DNA of 5,285 nt from Bacteroidetes bacterium UBA4416 (GTDB lineage: Bacteria; Bacteroidota; Bacteroidia; B-17B0; Aurantibacillaceae), in assembly GCA_002390745.1 (NCBI GenBank), contig DGQK01000016.1, forward strand, positions 48,509-53,793, in the 5' to 3' direction. The position numbers and the translations under genes were made by a program. The notes beneath the pieces were generated by a model. That model saw only the letters and a list, made by a program, of their open reading frames with translations, did no database searches and was not told where the DNA came from. Positions 1 through 5,261 of the stretch are shown here, in pieces; position 1 is the first letter of the stretch, and every line of letters begins with the position of its first letter.

Positions 1-131
1 ATGAGTTAACAAGAACCAAACGAGTGCCTCAGCCACCGGCTTTTAGATGATGAGTTATGGATAAAAACGATGCCTGAGGCACTCGAAGGCAGAGTACCTA
101 TCATCTTAAATCTCTGTAAGCGATGGCTAAT
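1..131. repeat. Left block A, copy 1, of the nuclease repeat cluster
   Basis: This stretch recurs at 193-324 with five substitutions and one inserted A, and its first 40 bases recur again at 686-725. It contains a perfect 12-bp inverted repeat, CGAGTGCCTCAG at 21-32 against CTGAGGCACTCG at 74-85. The far end (101-130) reads on the minus strand as the last nine codons and stop of the neighbouring GIY-YIG nuclease. Similarity to copy 2 stops abruptly after 131, where copy 2 continues into the nuclease gene. It may extend beyond the left edge of the window. Confidence 0.9.
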
Positions 132-184
132 CTTGATTTCGTCAAGCTATCGGTGGCTTCGAGAGCCTCAGCCACCGGGTAACG
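101..184 (-). pseudogene. Remnant of a GIY-YIG nuclease 3' end
   Basis: On the minus strand, 101-130 reads LAIAYRDLR-stop, exactly the C-terminus of the intact nuclease at 294-572. The only base difference in those codons is synonymous (TTA for TTG in the second-last Leu). The frame stays open from 184 down to 101 (27 codons, after a TAG at 185-187) but has no start codon. It reads through the block B hairpin as VAEALEAT and then DSLTKSR before the shared tail. The nuclease core is absent. I infer an internal deletion derivative, or an allele whose C-terminal tail was formed by the repeat itself. It is probably not expressed. Confidence 0.5.
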
Positions 185-192
185 CTAATCGC
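151..192. repeat. Right block B, copy 1, with hairpin
   Basis: The 42 bases match 644-685 without difference, and the match continues into the following block A. CGGTGGCT (151-158) pairs perfectly with AGCCACCG (170-177) around an 11-base loop. The loop and right arm contain the motif CGAGAGCCTCAGCCACCGG (160-178), which occurs five times in the cluster (21, 160, 213, 653 and 706), twice with one or two changes. Confidence 0.88.
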
Positions 193-324
193 ATGAGTTA
201 ACAAGAACCAAACGAGAGCCTCAGTCATCGGCTTTTAGATGATGAGTTATGGATAAAAAACGATGCCTGAGGCACTCGAAGGCAGAGTACATATCATCTC
301 AAATCTCTGTAAGCGATGGCTAAT
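193..324. repeat. Left block A, copy 2, overlapping the nuclease 3' end
   Basis: This is the second copy of the 1-131 block. The inverted repeat is kept at 213-224 and 267-278 with one mismatch. The block runs 31 bases into the nuclease reading frame (294-324), so the duplicated unit includes the gene's C-terminal codons. No T tract follows the inverted repeat on the minus strand, so it is not a clear terminator for the gene. It lies where the nuclease transcript must end, and a hairpin could stabilise that end. Confidence 0.9.
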
Positions 325-572
325 TCCGGGAGCTCTGCTGACAATCCCTTAATCAAGGCCTCTTTCTTTTTCCTGCTCCAGCCCTGTACCTGTTTTTCGC
401 GGTAAAACGCTTCGTCAATGCGTGGGTATTCCTCGAAATATACGAGGCGGACCGGCAAGCGCTTTTTAGTATGATTCGCACCTTCTCCATTCTCATGCTG
501 TTGCAAACGCCGCTCAAGGTCGGTGGTACTTCCCGTATAATAGGAGCCGTCATAACATTCCAGAATATACAT
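294..572 (-). CDS. Small GIY-YIG nuclease (UvrC N-terminal-like, YhbQ type)
   Basis: This 92-residue protein is a single-domain GIY-YIG nuclease. The family cuts one DNA strand using a metal ion and is related to the UvrC N-terminus and to homing nucleases. The sequence shows a degenerate GIY motif (MYIL, 1-4), the YIG equivalent YYTG (11-14), the conserved Arg in LERRL (21-22), His26, and the metal-binding Glu in YREKQ (Glu59). A basic KKKEALI helix follows at 68-74. An in-frame ATG at 602 would add ten residues. I prefer 572 because GAGAGG lies just upstream and a TACATTTG promoter element (589-596) falls inside the longer version. The last nine codons lie in block A, duplicated at 101-130. 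All core residues are present, so it is probably functional. Its substrate is unknown; the flanking palindromes are an obvious candidate. Confidence 0.88.
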   Translation of the reverse strand: MYILECYDGSYYTGSTTDLERRLQQHENGEGANHTKKRLPVRLVYFEEYPRIDEAFYREKQVQGWSRKKKEALIKGLSAELPELAIAYRDLR

Positions 573-588
573 GTAACCTCTCACGCCG

Positions 589-596
589 CAAATGTA
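589..596 (-). promoter_or_regulatory. Candidate -7 element TACATTTG for the nuclease gene
   Basis: The minus strand reads TACATTTG, a full match to the Bacteroidota -7 consensus TAnnTTTG. It ends 16 bases before the ATG at 572, which would leave a leader of about ten bases containing GAGAGG. No TTG is seen about 20 bases further upstream, so the -33 half is missing or divergent. Confidence 0.4.
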
Positions 597-640
597 TTTC
601 AAATACCGTCACGCTTCTGCTATGGATCGTAGCATTTTAT

Positions 641-685
641 ACCCGGTGGCTTCGAGAGCCTCAGCCACCGGGTAACGCTAATCGC
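641..685. repeat. Right block B, copy 2, with 11-bp hairpin
   Basis: ACCCGGTGGCT (641-651) pairs perfectly with AGCCACCGGGT (663-673) around an 11-base loop. This is three base pairs longer than in copy 1, where the outer ACC is replaced by other bases. From 644 the sequence equals 151-192. The hairpin sits about 70 bases upstream of the nuclease start, so the nuclease gene is framed by palindromes on both sides. Confidence 0.9.
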
Positions 686-725
686 ATGAGTTAACAAGAG
701 CCAAACGAGAGCCTCAGCCACCGGC
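686..725. repeat. Left block A, copy 3, truncated
   Basis: The first 40 bases of block A appear a third time directly after block B, with one difference from copy 2 in the ATGAGTTAAC portion (A to G at 699). The match ends at CCGGC; the remaining 90 bases of block A are missing and 25-bp repeats follow. This gives the order A-B-A-B-A', as expected of a tandem array cut off at one end. Confidence 0.88.
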
Positions 726-785
726 AAAATTGATCGCTCAACTACCTGTGAAATTAATCCGCTCAGCTACCGGCAAAATTAAAAG
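711..785. repeat. Three degenerate 25-bp tandem repeats
   Basis: Units at 711-735, 736-760 and 761-785 share the pattern GCTCAG-TACCGGCAAAATTA. CCGGCAAAATT is identical at 721-731 and 770-780; the middle unit is the most diverged. The first unit is also the end of truncated block A, so the 25-mer seems to have been derived from the repeat motif. The last bases overlap the terminator stem. Confidence 0.65.
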
Positions 786-814
786 GCCTGCCCCGGGATG
801 AGGCAGACCTTTTT
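781..814. terminator. Two-way intrinsic terminator
   Basis: AAAAGGCCTGCC (781-792) pairs with GGCAGACCTTTT (802-813) with one C-A mismatch, around a nine-base loop. The plus strand ends in five T. The minus strand ends in four T followed by AATTTT. It lies 35 bases beyond the stop of the minus-strand gene ending at 849 and most likely terminates that gene. It would also block plus-strand readthrough from the repeat cluster. Confidence 0.82.
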
Positions 815-848
815 AGTATATACGTTGATCAGCGTCCTTTAGCAGCTG

Positions 849-2621
849 TTATTGTTTATCCTGGTACACGATCTTGTACGAGCTGGTGTTGCTGCCCACG
901 ATCACCTCTACCACATACATGCCGTAAGGTATGCCGAGCGCCTCCAGGTTCAACTCTTCGGTATGTGTGCCGGCGCCTGCCGGGCTCACCTGTACCGTTC
1001 CCACAAGCTGCCCCAGCACATTGCGCAGCTCTATCCGCGCTGTTTCATGCTCTTCTGCCTGGAAAGATACGGTAAGCTTATCGCTGCTTGGGTTAGGGAA
1101 CACACCGGTGCTTTGATCGTTATCTTCCCGCAAGGCGATACCAGTATCCGTTGCGTGGCGGGCATTGCTGCCATTGGGCACAGTGCCGGTGGCCCAGCAT
1201 CCGCTGGCGACAGGCGACAGTCCGGCGAGAGCCAGGTAAAAGCCACAGGACGATATGATATTGCTGCCGGTAACCGGCGGTGAGCTGGTGTAGCCATAAC
1301 CCGGACCAACCTTGTTGATCCAGCGCGTTTCCGCACAATTAGGATTTGTAGAGCTCACGCCGTTGAAATAAGCCTTTACGCAAACAATGTTGCCGCTGGC
1401 ATAATCGGTTGTCCACGCCGCAAAGCCATCGCCGCCGGCAGCGCCATTGCCCACCAGCTCAATCTGTGCTACCTGGGTTTTCTGATAAAGCGTATTATCA
1501 CCAACCAAAGGATACGAAAATTCGGTTTCCGGCGCGCCAAGCGGGTTTCCGTTTTCATCAAGCTTTCTCACCGTGAGCCTGTCGGTAGCGGCTGTGGTGC
1601 CCGAGGCCAGGTAATACTCATACTTGCCGTTGTTAGGATTCAGGCGCTCCACCACATCGCCGAATTCGGAAGCCTGCCCGCCGATGTAGGATTGCACCAG
1701 CTTGCTCCAGATGACAGCGCCGTCGGGAGCAAGTTTTAAGACCCAGGATTTGTCGGCACCAGTAGATTCATGGCCGGCCACGATGTAGCCCATGCCACCC
1801 GGCAGGGGCGATTTCGCGGGCTGGATGGCGGTAAACCATTCATCGCCGGTATACCCGTCGCCATAAAATTTAACCGGCGCGATCAATGCCAGGTTGTAGG
1901 TGGACAGCCTCATAAAAAAGCCTTCATCGGCTGCTAAGTTTGTATAGGTGCCAAGGCCTACGATCACCAGCTCGTTCCCATAAGGCGACACGATCATATC
2001 GCGGGGTTCGAGGTTGGCACCGCTATACACTGCGGTAGCAATGGTGCCGGCCACAACGTCTATCCTCGCCACCAGCATGCCTCCGCCTACTCTGCCGGCA
2101 CACATGAAATACAAACCGGGTGTACCGGCTGAAGCGATAACGCGCGGCTTGGTGATAAAGTAGCTGCTGTAGGCCCAGAAGTGAGTCGTGCCACCGGGTG
2201 CCCCGCTTCCATCCAGGGTGGTAAAGAACACGCCTTTATCAAAGCTCCCGGCAATGACATAGCGGTCTCCGTTGGCGGTGTAGGTAGCTTCTATCGCATC
2301 CACGCCATGGCAGTTATGTTGCGCTGTATACGAGTTGCAGTTGGGAGCATACATGATACTATAGCCATTGCTGAAATAAGGAAGCGGGCCGTAGCTACCG
2401 GAGGGATTGGAATGCTCGATGATAAAATCTTTTTCGAGCGGTGTATTGGCAGAGGTCCTGTAATAGTAGCCGGTGAGATAGCCCGGCGTGAGCTGGGTTA
2501 CTCTGGCCGAGGACAACACGCCCTGGACGGATTGCGGATGAGGCGTGATGATCGTGCCGTATTGGGCAAAGCCGCCGGAGGCGATCAGGCAGCCGGCAAT
2601 GAGAGAAGAAATTGTTTTCAT
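849..2621 (-). CDS. Secreted beta-propeller-like protein with type IX secretion sorting domain
   Basis: A 590-residue protein predicted to be exported by the Sec pathway and then across the outer membrane by the type IX system. Residues 1-20 form a signal peptide ending GGFAQ, with cleavage probably after Ala19. IAGC at 8-11 faintly resembles a lipobox, but the hydrophobic stretch before it is very short. Six stretches of the form YxxAG...hxhxxL recur at about 121, 171, 218, 279, 336 and 398, including VIAGSFDKG, VIVGLGTY and IVAGHESTG, which suggests a beta-propeller. The tail (504-590) is a type A sorting domain: PNPSSDKLTV (509-518), VLGQLV (535-540), YGMYVVEV and a final YKIV. An ATG at 2693 would put 24 basic residues before the signal peptide, so I reject it. 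The leader is A-rich without a strong Shine-Dalgarno. No catalytic motif is visible; the substrate or ligand is unknown. It appears to be transcribed alone. Confidence 0.88.
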   Translation of the reverse strand: MKTISSLIAGCLIASGGFAQYGTIITPHPQSVQGVLSSARVTQLTPGYLTGYYYRTSANTPLEKDFIIEHSNPSGSYGPLPYFSNGYSIMYAPNCNSYTAQHNCHGVDAIEATYTANGDRYVIAGSFDKGVFFTTLDGSGAPGGTTHFWAYSSYFITKPRVIASAGTPGLYFMCAGRVGGGMLVARIDVVAGTIATAVYSGANLEPRDMIVSPYGNELVIVGLGTYTNLAADEGFFMRLSTYNLALIAPVKFYGDGYTGDEWFTAIQPAKSPLPGGMGYIVAGHESTGADKSWVLKLAPDGAVIWSKLVQSYIGGQASEFGDVVERLNPNNGKYEYYLASGTTAATDRLTVRKLDENGNPLGAPETEFSYPLVGDNTLYQKTQVAQIELVGNGAAGGDGFAAWTTDYASGNIVCVKAYFNGVSSTNPNCAETRWINKVGPGYGYTSSPPVTGSNIISSCGFYLALAGLSPVASGCWATGTVPNGSNARHATDTGIALREDNDQSTGVFPNPSSDKLTVSFQAEEHETARIELRNVLGQLVGTVQVSPAGAGTHTEELNLEALGIPYGMYVVEVIVGSNTSSYKIVYQDKQ

Positions 2622-3016
2622 GATCTTTTCAGTTTTAGTTTTTAGTAAGCGCTTCACAAAAAACGGCTTGAGCCGGGCCCTGGCCACATGCATCGGTTCG
2701 GTGTCAGCGGGTTCTTACTAAATTAGGCCATATTCCTAAAAAACCTGCCGGAGAGCGCTAAGCCACAACAGGGAAATACTAAAGCACCCTGTGATTTGCT
2801 AAGTGTTGCTTTTTGGAGCCTTGAATTTACGGCAGGAAATCATTTTTCTCTTCGCGGATCCTGAGAAAGCCGGACAGGCATCGGACGCGGCCGGAGTTGA
2901 CGCGAATGGGTAGCAGTGATATCTGCATCAAGGGCCTGGACGTTGCTTCACACTGACAAAATGAAATTCCGTTTTAAAAAATTTTAAGAATCAGTCCGAA
3001 ATGATGTCAGATTTTT

Positions 3017-3033
3017 TCTGAAAAAAATTCAGA
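3017..3033. promoter_or_regulatory. Palindrome upstream of the small heat shock gene
   Basis: TCTGAA (3017-3022) and TTCAGA (3028-3033) are a perfect inverted repeat separated by five A. Allowing one G-T pair, the arms extend by three bases into the flanking T and A runs. It lies 108 bases before the start codon and could be an operator or part of a leader hairpin. It does not resemble the CIRCE element as I know it. Confidence 0.35.
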
Positions 3034-3128
3034 GAAAGGCCATGGCACAGTGCTTGAACAGGGGATGGCAGATCCCGGCCGGATCATCAAAAAAAGAAAA
3101 AACAAAAACCAATTAACCATTTAAAAAA

Positions 3129-3134
3129 AGGAGG
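3129..3134 (+). promoter_or_regulatory. Strong Shine-Dalgarno sequence AGGAGG
   Basis: A full AGGAGG sits six bases before the ATG at 3141, within an A-rich leader. This fixes the start and is notable because neither the secreted protein gene nor the DUF1295 gene has such a site. It suggests strong translation of the chaperone. Confidence 0.8.
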
Positions 3135-3140
3135 TTTACA

Positions 3141-3590
3141 ATGTCACTTATCAAAAGAAACGGGAATGTGCTCCCATCCGTCCCAGCTTTGTTCGATGAT
3201 TTTTTTAGCCGCGAACTTTTTAACTGGGGAAACAACAACTTTTCATCCACCAGCACCACCATCCCGGCGGTAAACATCCGGGAAACAGCCGACCATTTCG
3301 ACGTGGAGGTTGCTGCGCCCGGCATGGAAAAGAAAGATTTTAAAATTACGCTCGACGGCAATCTGCTGACGATCTCCTCTCAGAAAGAACACAGCGAGGA
3401 AACGAAGAAGGATAACTTTACCCGCCGCGAGTTCAGCTACCGCTCGTTCCAGCGCAGCTTCGAGCTGCCGAAGGATGTGGTGGACGAAAGCAACATCAAC
3501 GCCCGTTATGAAAACGGCCTGCTGCATCTCAGCATCCCTAAAAAAGAGGAGGCCAAACGCAAGGCCCCGAGGATGATCGAGATCGCCTGA
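3141..3590 (+). CDS. Small heat shock protein, Hsp20/alpha-crystallin family
   Basis: A 149-residue cytoplasmic chaperone of the usual length. The family binds unfolding proteins without ATP, forms large oligomers and hands clients to the DnaK and ClpB systems. The N-terminal arm (1-40) is rich in Phe and Asn. The alpha-crystallin domain spans about 41-135: PAVNIRET (42-49), VAAPGMEKKDF (57-67), FQRSFELP (103-110), and the signature ARYENGLLHLSIP (121-133). The tail carries the I-x-I motif IEI (146-148), which docks onto neighbouring subunits in the oligomer. The start is fixed by AGGAGG six bases upstream. The gene is monocistronic, with a terminator five bases past the stop. A palindrome lies at 3017-3033 and short alternative hairpins at 3062-3085, but no heat-shock operator that I recognise. 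Confidence 0.96.
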   Translation: MSLIKRNGNVLPSVPALFDDFFSRELFNWGNNNFSSTSTTIPAVNIRETADHFDVEVAAPGMEKKDFKITLDGNLLTISSQKEHSEETKKDNFTRREFSYRSFQRSFELPKDVVDESNINARYENGLLHLSIPKKEEAKRKAPRMIEIA

Positions 3591-3594
3591 ACCC

Positions 3595-3622
3595 AAAAGC
3601 CCCACGACTCGTGGGGCTTTTT
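3595..3622 (+). terminator. Intrinsic terminator of the small heat shock gene
   Basis: AAAAGCCCCACG (3595-3606) pairs perfectly with CGTGGGGCTTTT (3610-3621) around a three-base loop and ends in five T. It begins five bases after the stop codon. Confidence 0.95.
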
Positions 3623-3924
3623 AATTTGCTCCCCTTCCCTGAGCTTAGCGGAGTTTTAAACGATGAATAAGCGCCCTTCCGAACTACTCGGCCAGGTAGA
3701 GCCGAAGTCACCAACAGTAAAATCAAATGTCAAACCGAAAATCTGCAAGGCGCGACCGGAATGCCTGCACACCTAAGGAACCGGAGATCTGGGAAAATCG
3801 TTTGACAGAAGAGTAAGCGAGACTACAGACAGGCATGCTTTCAGGTAAAAAAGTATTTCAACATGCCGGGGTTTCCAATGGAAAATTACAGAATATTTTT
3901 ATTTTCTTTTTTTTCTAATGAGGG

Positions 3925-3945
3925 CAATTGTCTTGTACACAATTG
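3925..3945. repeat. Inverted repeat CAATTGT/ACAATTG
   Basis: CAATTGT (3925-3931) and ACAATTG (3939-3945) form a perfect 7-bp inverted repeat with the seven-base spacer CTTGTAC. It is the left-most of three inverted repeats in this gap. It could be a protein binding site or the edge of a repeat element. Confidence 0.5.
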
Positions 3946-4005
3946 AGCCGGCATGTGGGTAGCTCAAGGCAAAACGATCTACTTCCGTTCTTTTTCTTTT
4001 CTCTT

Positions 4006-4031
4006 GTTCTTTTTGCTTGATCAAAAAGAAC
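4006..4031. repeat. 10-bp hairpin GTTCTTTTTG/CAAAAAGAAC
   Basis: GTTCTTTTTG (4006-4015) pairs perfectly with CAAAAAGAAC (4022-4031) around CTTGAT. The upstream CGTTCTTTTT at 3987-3996 could pair with the same right arm, giving two alternative folds. Its pyrimidine-purine character and position resemble intergenic repeats I associate with Bacteroidota genomes; that resemblance is from memory and unverified. Confidence 0.7.
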
Positions 4032-4042
4032 GAAAAAATCAA

Positions 4043-4125
4043 GCCGATTCGCCAACCCCCATTTTTTTGCGCACGTGCCTGCCCAGGAAACGGAGTGAAA
4101 AAATGGTGGTTCGCACCGAATCGGC
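4043..4125. repeat. Large nested inverted repeat
   Basis: The outer arms GCCGATTCG (4043-4051) and CGAATCGGC (4117-4125) pair perfectly over 9 bp. The inner arms CCATTTTTT (4059-4067) and AAAAAATGG (4098-4106) pair over another 9 bp. Between them is the 8-bp palindrome GCACGTGC (4071-4078). The nested arrangement over 83 bases fits a folded intergenic repeat element rather than a terminator, as no T tract follows either end. Confidence 0.7.
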
Positions 4126-4227
4126 AAACCAGCCGCACTCGCACTTAGCGTAACCAACGTAATCCAACAGCTAAGCCAGTAAGCATCTGCTGCGTGCTGA
4201 TCGCGCACAACGTTTCAAAAAAACTTC

Positions 4228-4235
4228 TACCTTTA
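4228..4235 (+). promoter_or_regulatory. Candidate -7 element TACCTTTA for the DUF1295 gene
   Basis: TACCTTTA matches the Bacteroidota TAnnTTTG consensus except in the last base and lies 22 bases before the ATG, giving a leader of roughly 15 bases. No TTG is present at the expected upstream distance. Confidence 0.4.
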
Positions 4236-4257
4236 CCCCACTACAAACCCCTGCCCT

Positions 4258-5178
4258 ATGGTCAAAACCATCATCATTCTGCTCTTTACCATCATCGTCA
4301 TTCCCATTGTATCGTTTTACATCGACGAGCCGCTGACGCTGCAGCAAAAAGACGTTCTCACGCATTTGCTTTGGGCGGCGCTGGCTGTGGCCCTGCTCTG
4401 CTTTGCGGTGGGGCACCTCACGCATAACAACAGCCAGGTGGATAAGCTCTGGAGCATCCTGCCCATTGGCTATGCCTGGTACGTGGCCTACGCCTTCGGC
4501 TTTGCCGACCGCCTGGTGCTGATGGCTGTGCTGGTAACGGTGTGGGGCGCGCGCCTCACCTATAACTTCTCACGCCGCGGCGCCTACCGCTGGAAGTTCT
4601 GGACGGGCGAGGAAGACTACCGCTGGGAGATCCTCCGCAACAATGCCCTCTTCAAAGGCCACCCGGGGCGCTGGCTGCTCTTTCACCTGTTCTTCATCTG
4701 CCTCTATCAGAACGGCCTCATCCTCCTCTTTACCCTACCGATACTGGTAGCTGCCAAAGCGCCCGATCAGTCCATCACGGCGATGGACCTGGTACTGTCT
4801 GCCCTCCTGCTCCTGTTCGTGGTCATCGAAACCGTGGCCGACCAGCAGCAGTGGAATTTTCACAAAGAGAAACAGCGCCTGAAAAGCTCCGGCGCCGCCC
4901 TGCCCGATGCCTATGCCCGGGGCTTTGTGAGCAGCGGCCTCTGGAAGCTGGTGCGCCATCCCAATTATGCGTCGGAGCAATCCATCTGGATCGTGTTCTA
5001 TTTTTTCAGCGTGGTAGCCACCGGGCAGTGGATCAACTGGTCGATGGCTGGCTGCCTGCTCCTGGTGATCCTTTTCCAGGGCAGCTCCGATTTCAGCGAA
5101 GGCATTTCCGCTTCCAAATACCCGGCTTACGAGGCTTACAAGAAAAAAACCGGGCGCTTTCTCCCGAAGGTGTTTTAG
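4258..5178 (+). CDS. DUF1295 membrane protein (steroid 5-alpha-reductase-like fold)
   Basis: A 306-residue inner-membrane protein with about eight hydrophobic segments, near residues 4-21, 33-53, 64-82, 84-102, 138-166, 174-194, 242-256 and 260-275. Family landmarks are VDKLWSILP (61-69), WGARLTYNF (96-104), GEEDYRWE (117-124), ETVADQQQWNF (191-201), LVRHPNYASEQ (231-241) and KYPAYEAYKKK (288-298). The HPNY region resembles the cofactor-binding end of the steroid 5-alpha-reductase and isoprenylcysteine methyltransferase superfamily. The family reaction is not established, so I assign no substrate. Length and both ends fit a complete protein. There is no Shine-Dalgarno, but a candidate promoter lies at 4228-4235. 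The TAG stop abuts a palindrome at 5179, and bases 5091-5114 of this gene reappear at 5262-5285. Confidence 0.93.
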   Translation: MVKTIIILLFTIIVIPIVSFYIDEPLTLQQKDVLTHLLWAALAVALLCFAVGHLTHNNSQVDKLWSILPIGYAWYVAYAFGFADRLVLMAVLVTVWGARLTYNFSRRGAYRWKFWTGEEDYRWEILRNNALFKGHPGRWLLFHLFFICLYQNGLILLFTLPILVAAKAPDQSITAMDLVLSALLLLFVVIETVADQQQWNFHKEKQRLKSSGAALPDAYARGFVSSGLWKLVRHPNYASEQSIWIVFYFFSVVATGQWINWSMAGCLLLVILFQGSSDFSEGISASKYPAYEAYKKKTGRFLPKVF

Positions 5179-5255
5179 CGTCATTGCGAGCGCAAGCGAA
5201 GCAATCTCACTATCCATGAGATTGCTTCACCTCCTTAGGTCGGTTCGCAATGACG
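5179..5255. repeat. REP-like palindromic element after the DUF1295 stop
   Basis: The outer arms CGTCATTGCGA (5179-5189) and TCGCAATGACG (5245-5255) pair perfectly. The inner arms GAAGCAATCTCA (5198-5209) and TGAGATTGCTTC (5217-5228) pair perfectly around a seven-base loop. Unequal unpaired stretches (5190-5197 and 5229-5244) separate them. The sequence type CGTCATTGCGAG...GAAGCAATCTC is, from memory, a widespread dispersed intergenic repeat in several bacterial phyla. It starts at the first base after the stop codon and probably shapes the transcript 3' end. It has no clear T tract. Confidence 0.88.
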
Positions 5256-5261
5256 GAACAC

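Larger units (their letters stand above)
2622..3140. other. 519-bp gap between divergent genes
   Basis: This must hold the promoters of both flanking genes. Visible structures are a 9-bp inverted repeat, TTTAGTAAG (2641-2649) against CTTACTAAA (2714-2722), next to the start of the secreted protein gene; an A/T-rich tract at 2972-2987; a palindrome at 3017-3033; and overlapping short hairpins at 3062-3085. No convincing reading frame or full TAnnTTTG element with an upstream TTG was found on either strand. Confidence 0.6.
3623..4257. other. 635-bp gap without a convincing gene
   Basis: The first 300 bases (3623-3924) show no gene, RNA or clear repeat that I can support. Short frames exist but lack ribosome binding sites and recognisable protein. 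From 3925 to 4125 there are three inverted repeats in a row, annotated separately. The last 60 bases hold a candidate promoter for the DUF1295 gene. Confidence 0.6.

Noticed and set aside
573..602. Ten-residue extension of the nuclease to an ATG at 602
   Set aside because: It would contain the TACATTTG promoter-like element, and the ATG at 572 has GAGAGG just upstream and starts at the usual family N-terminus. The longer form is not fully excluded.
1..785. CRISPR array
   Set aside because: The repeats are not evenly spaced and the intervening sequence is itself repeated or coding, and no cas gene is present.
1031..1338. Frames inside the secreted protein gene on either strand
   Set aside because: Shadows of the real 590-codon gene, with no start signals and no domain-like sequence.
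2622..2693. N-terminal extension of the secreted protein to an ATG at 2693
   Set aside because: It would place 24 basic residues before a good signal peptide; the start at 2621 gives a normal secreted protein.
2718..2725. TAATTTAG on the minus strand as a promoter for the secreted protein gene
   Set aside because: One mismatch to TAnnTTTG and only a run of T at the expected upstream site; too weak in A/T-rich DNA.
3538..3726. Minus-strand frame of 62 codons across the end of the heat shock gene
   Set aside because: It overlaps the coding sequence and its terminator antisense, has no ribosome site and low-complexity Ser/Arg-rich content.
3899..4208. Short frames on both strands in the gap at 3899-4208
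   Set aside because: They read through inverted repeats and Lys/Phe-rich low-complexity sequence, lack start signals and resemble no protein.
5179..5255. Intrinsic terminator for the DUF1295 gene
   Set aside because: The hairpin is strong but lacks a T tract and has the layout of a dispersed palindromic repeat; it may still affect the transcript end.
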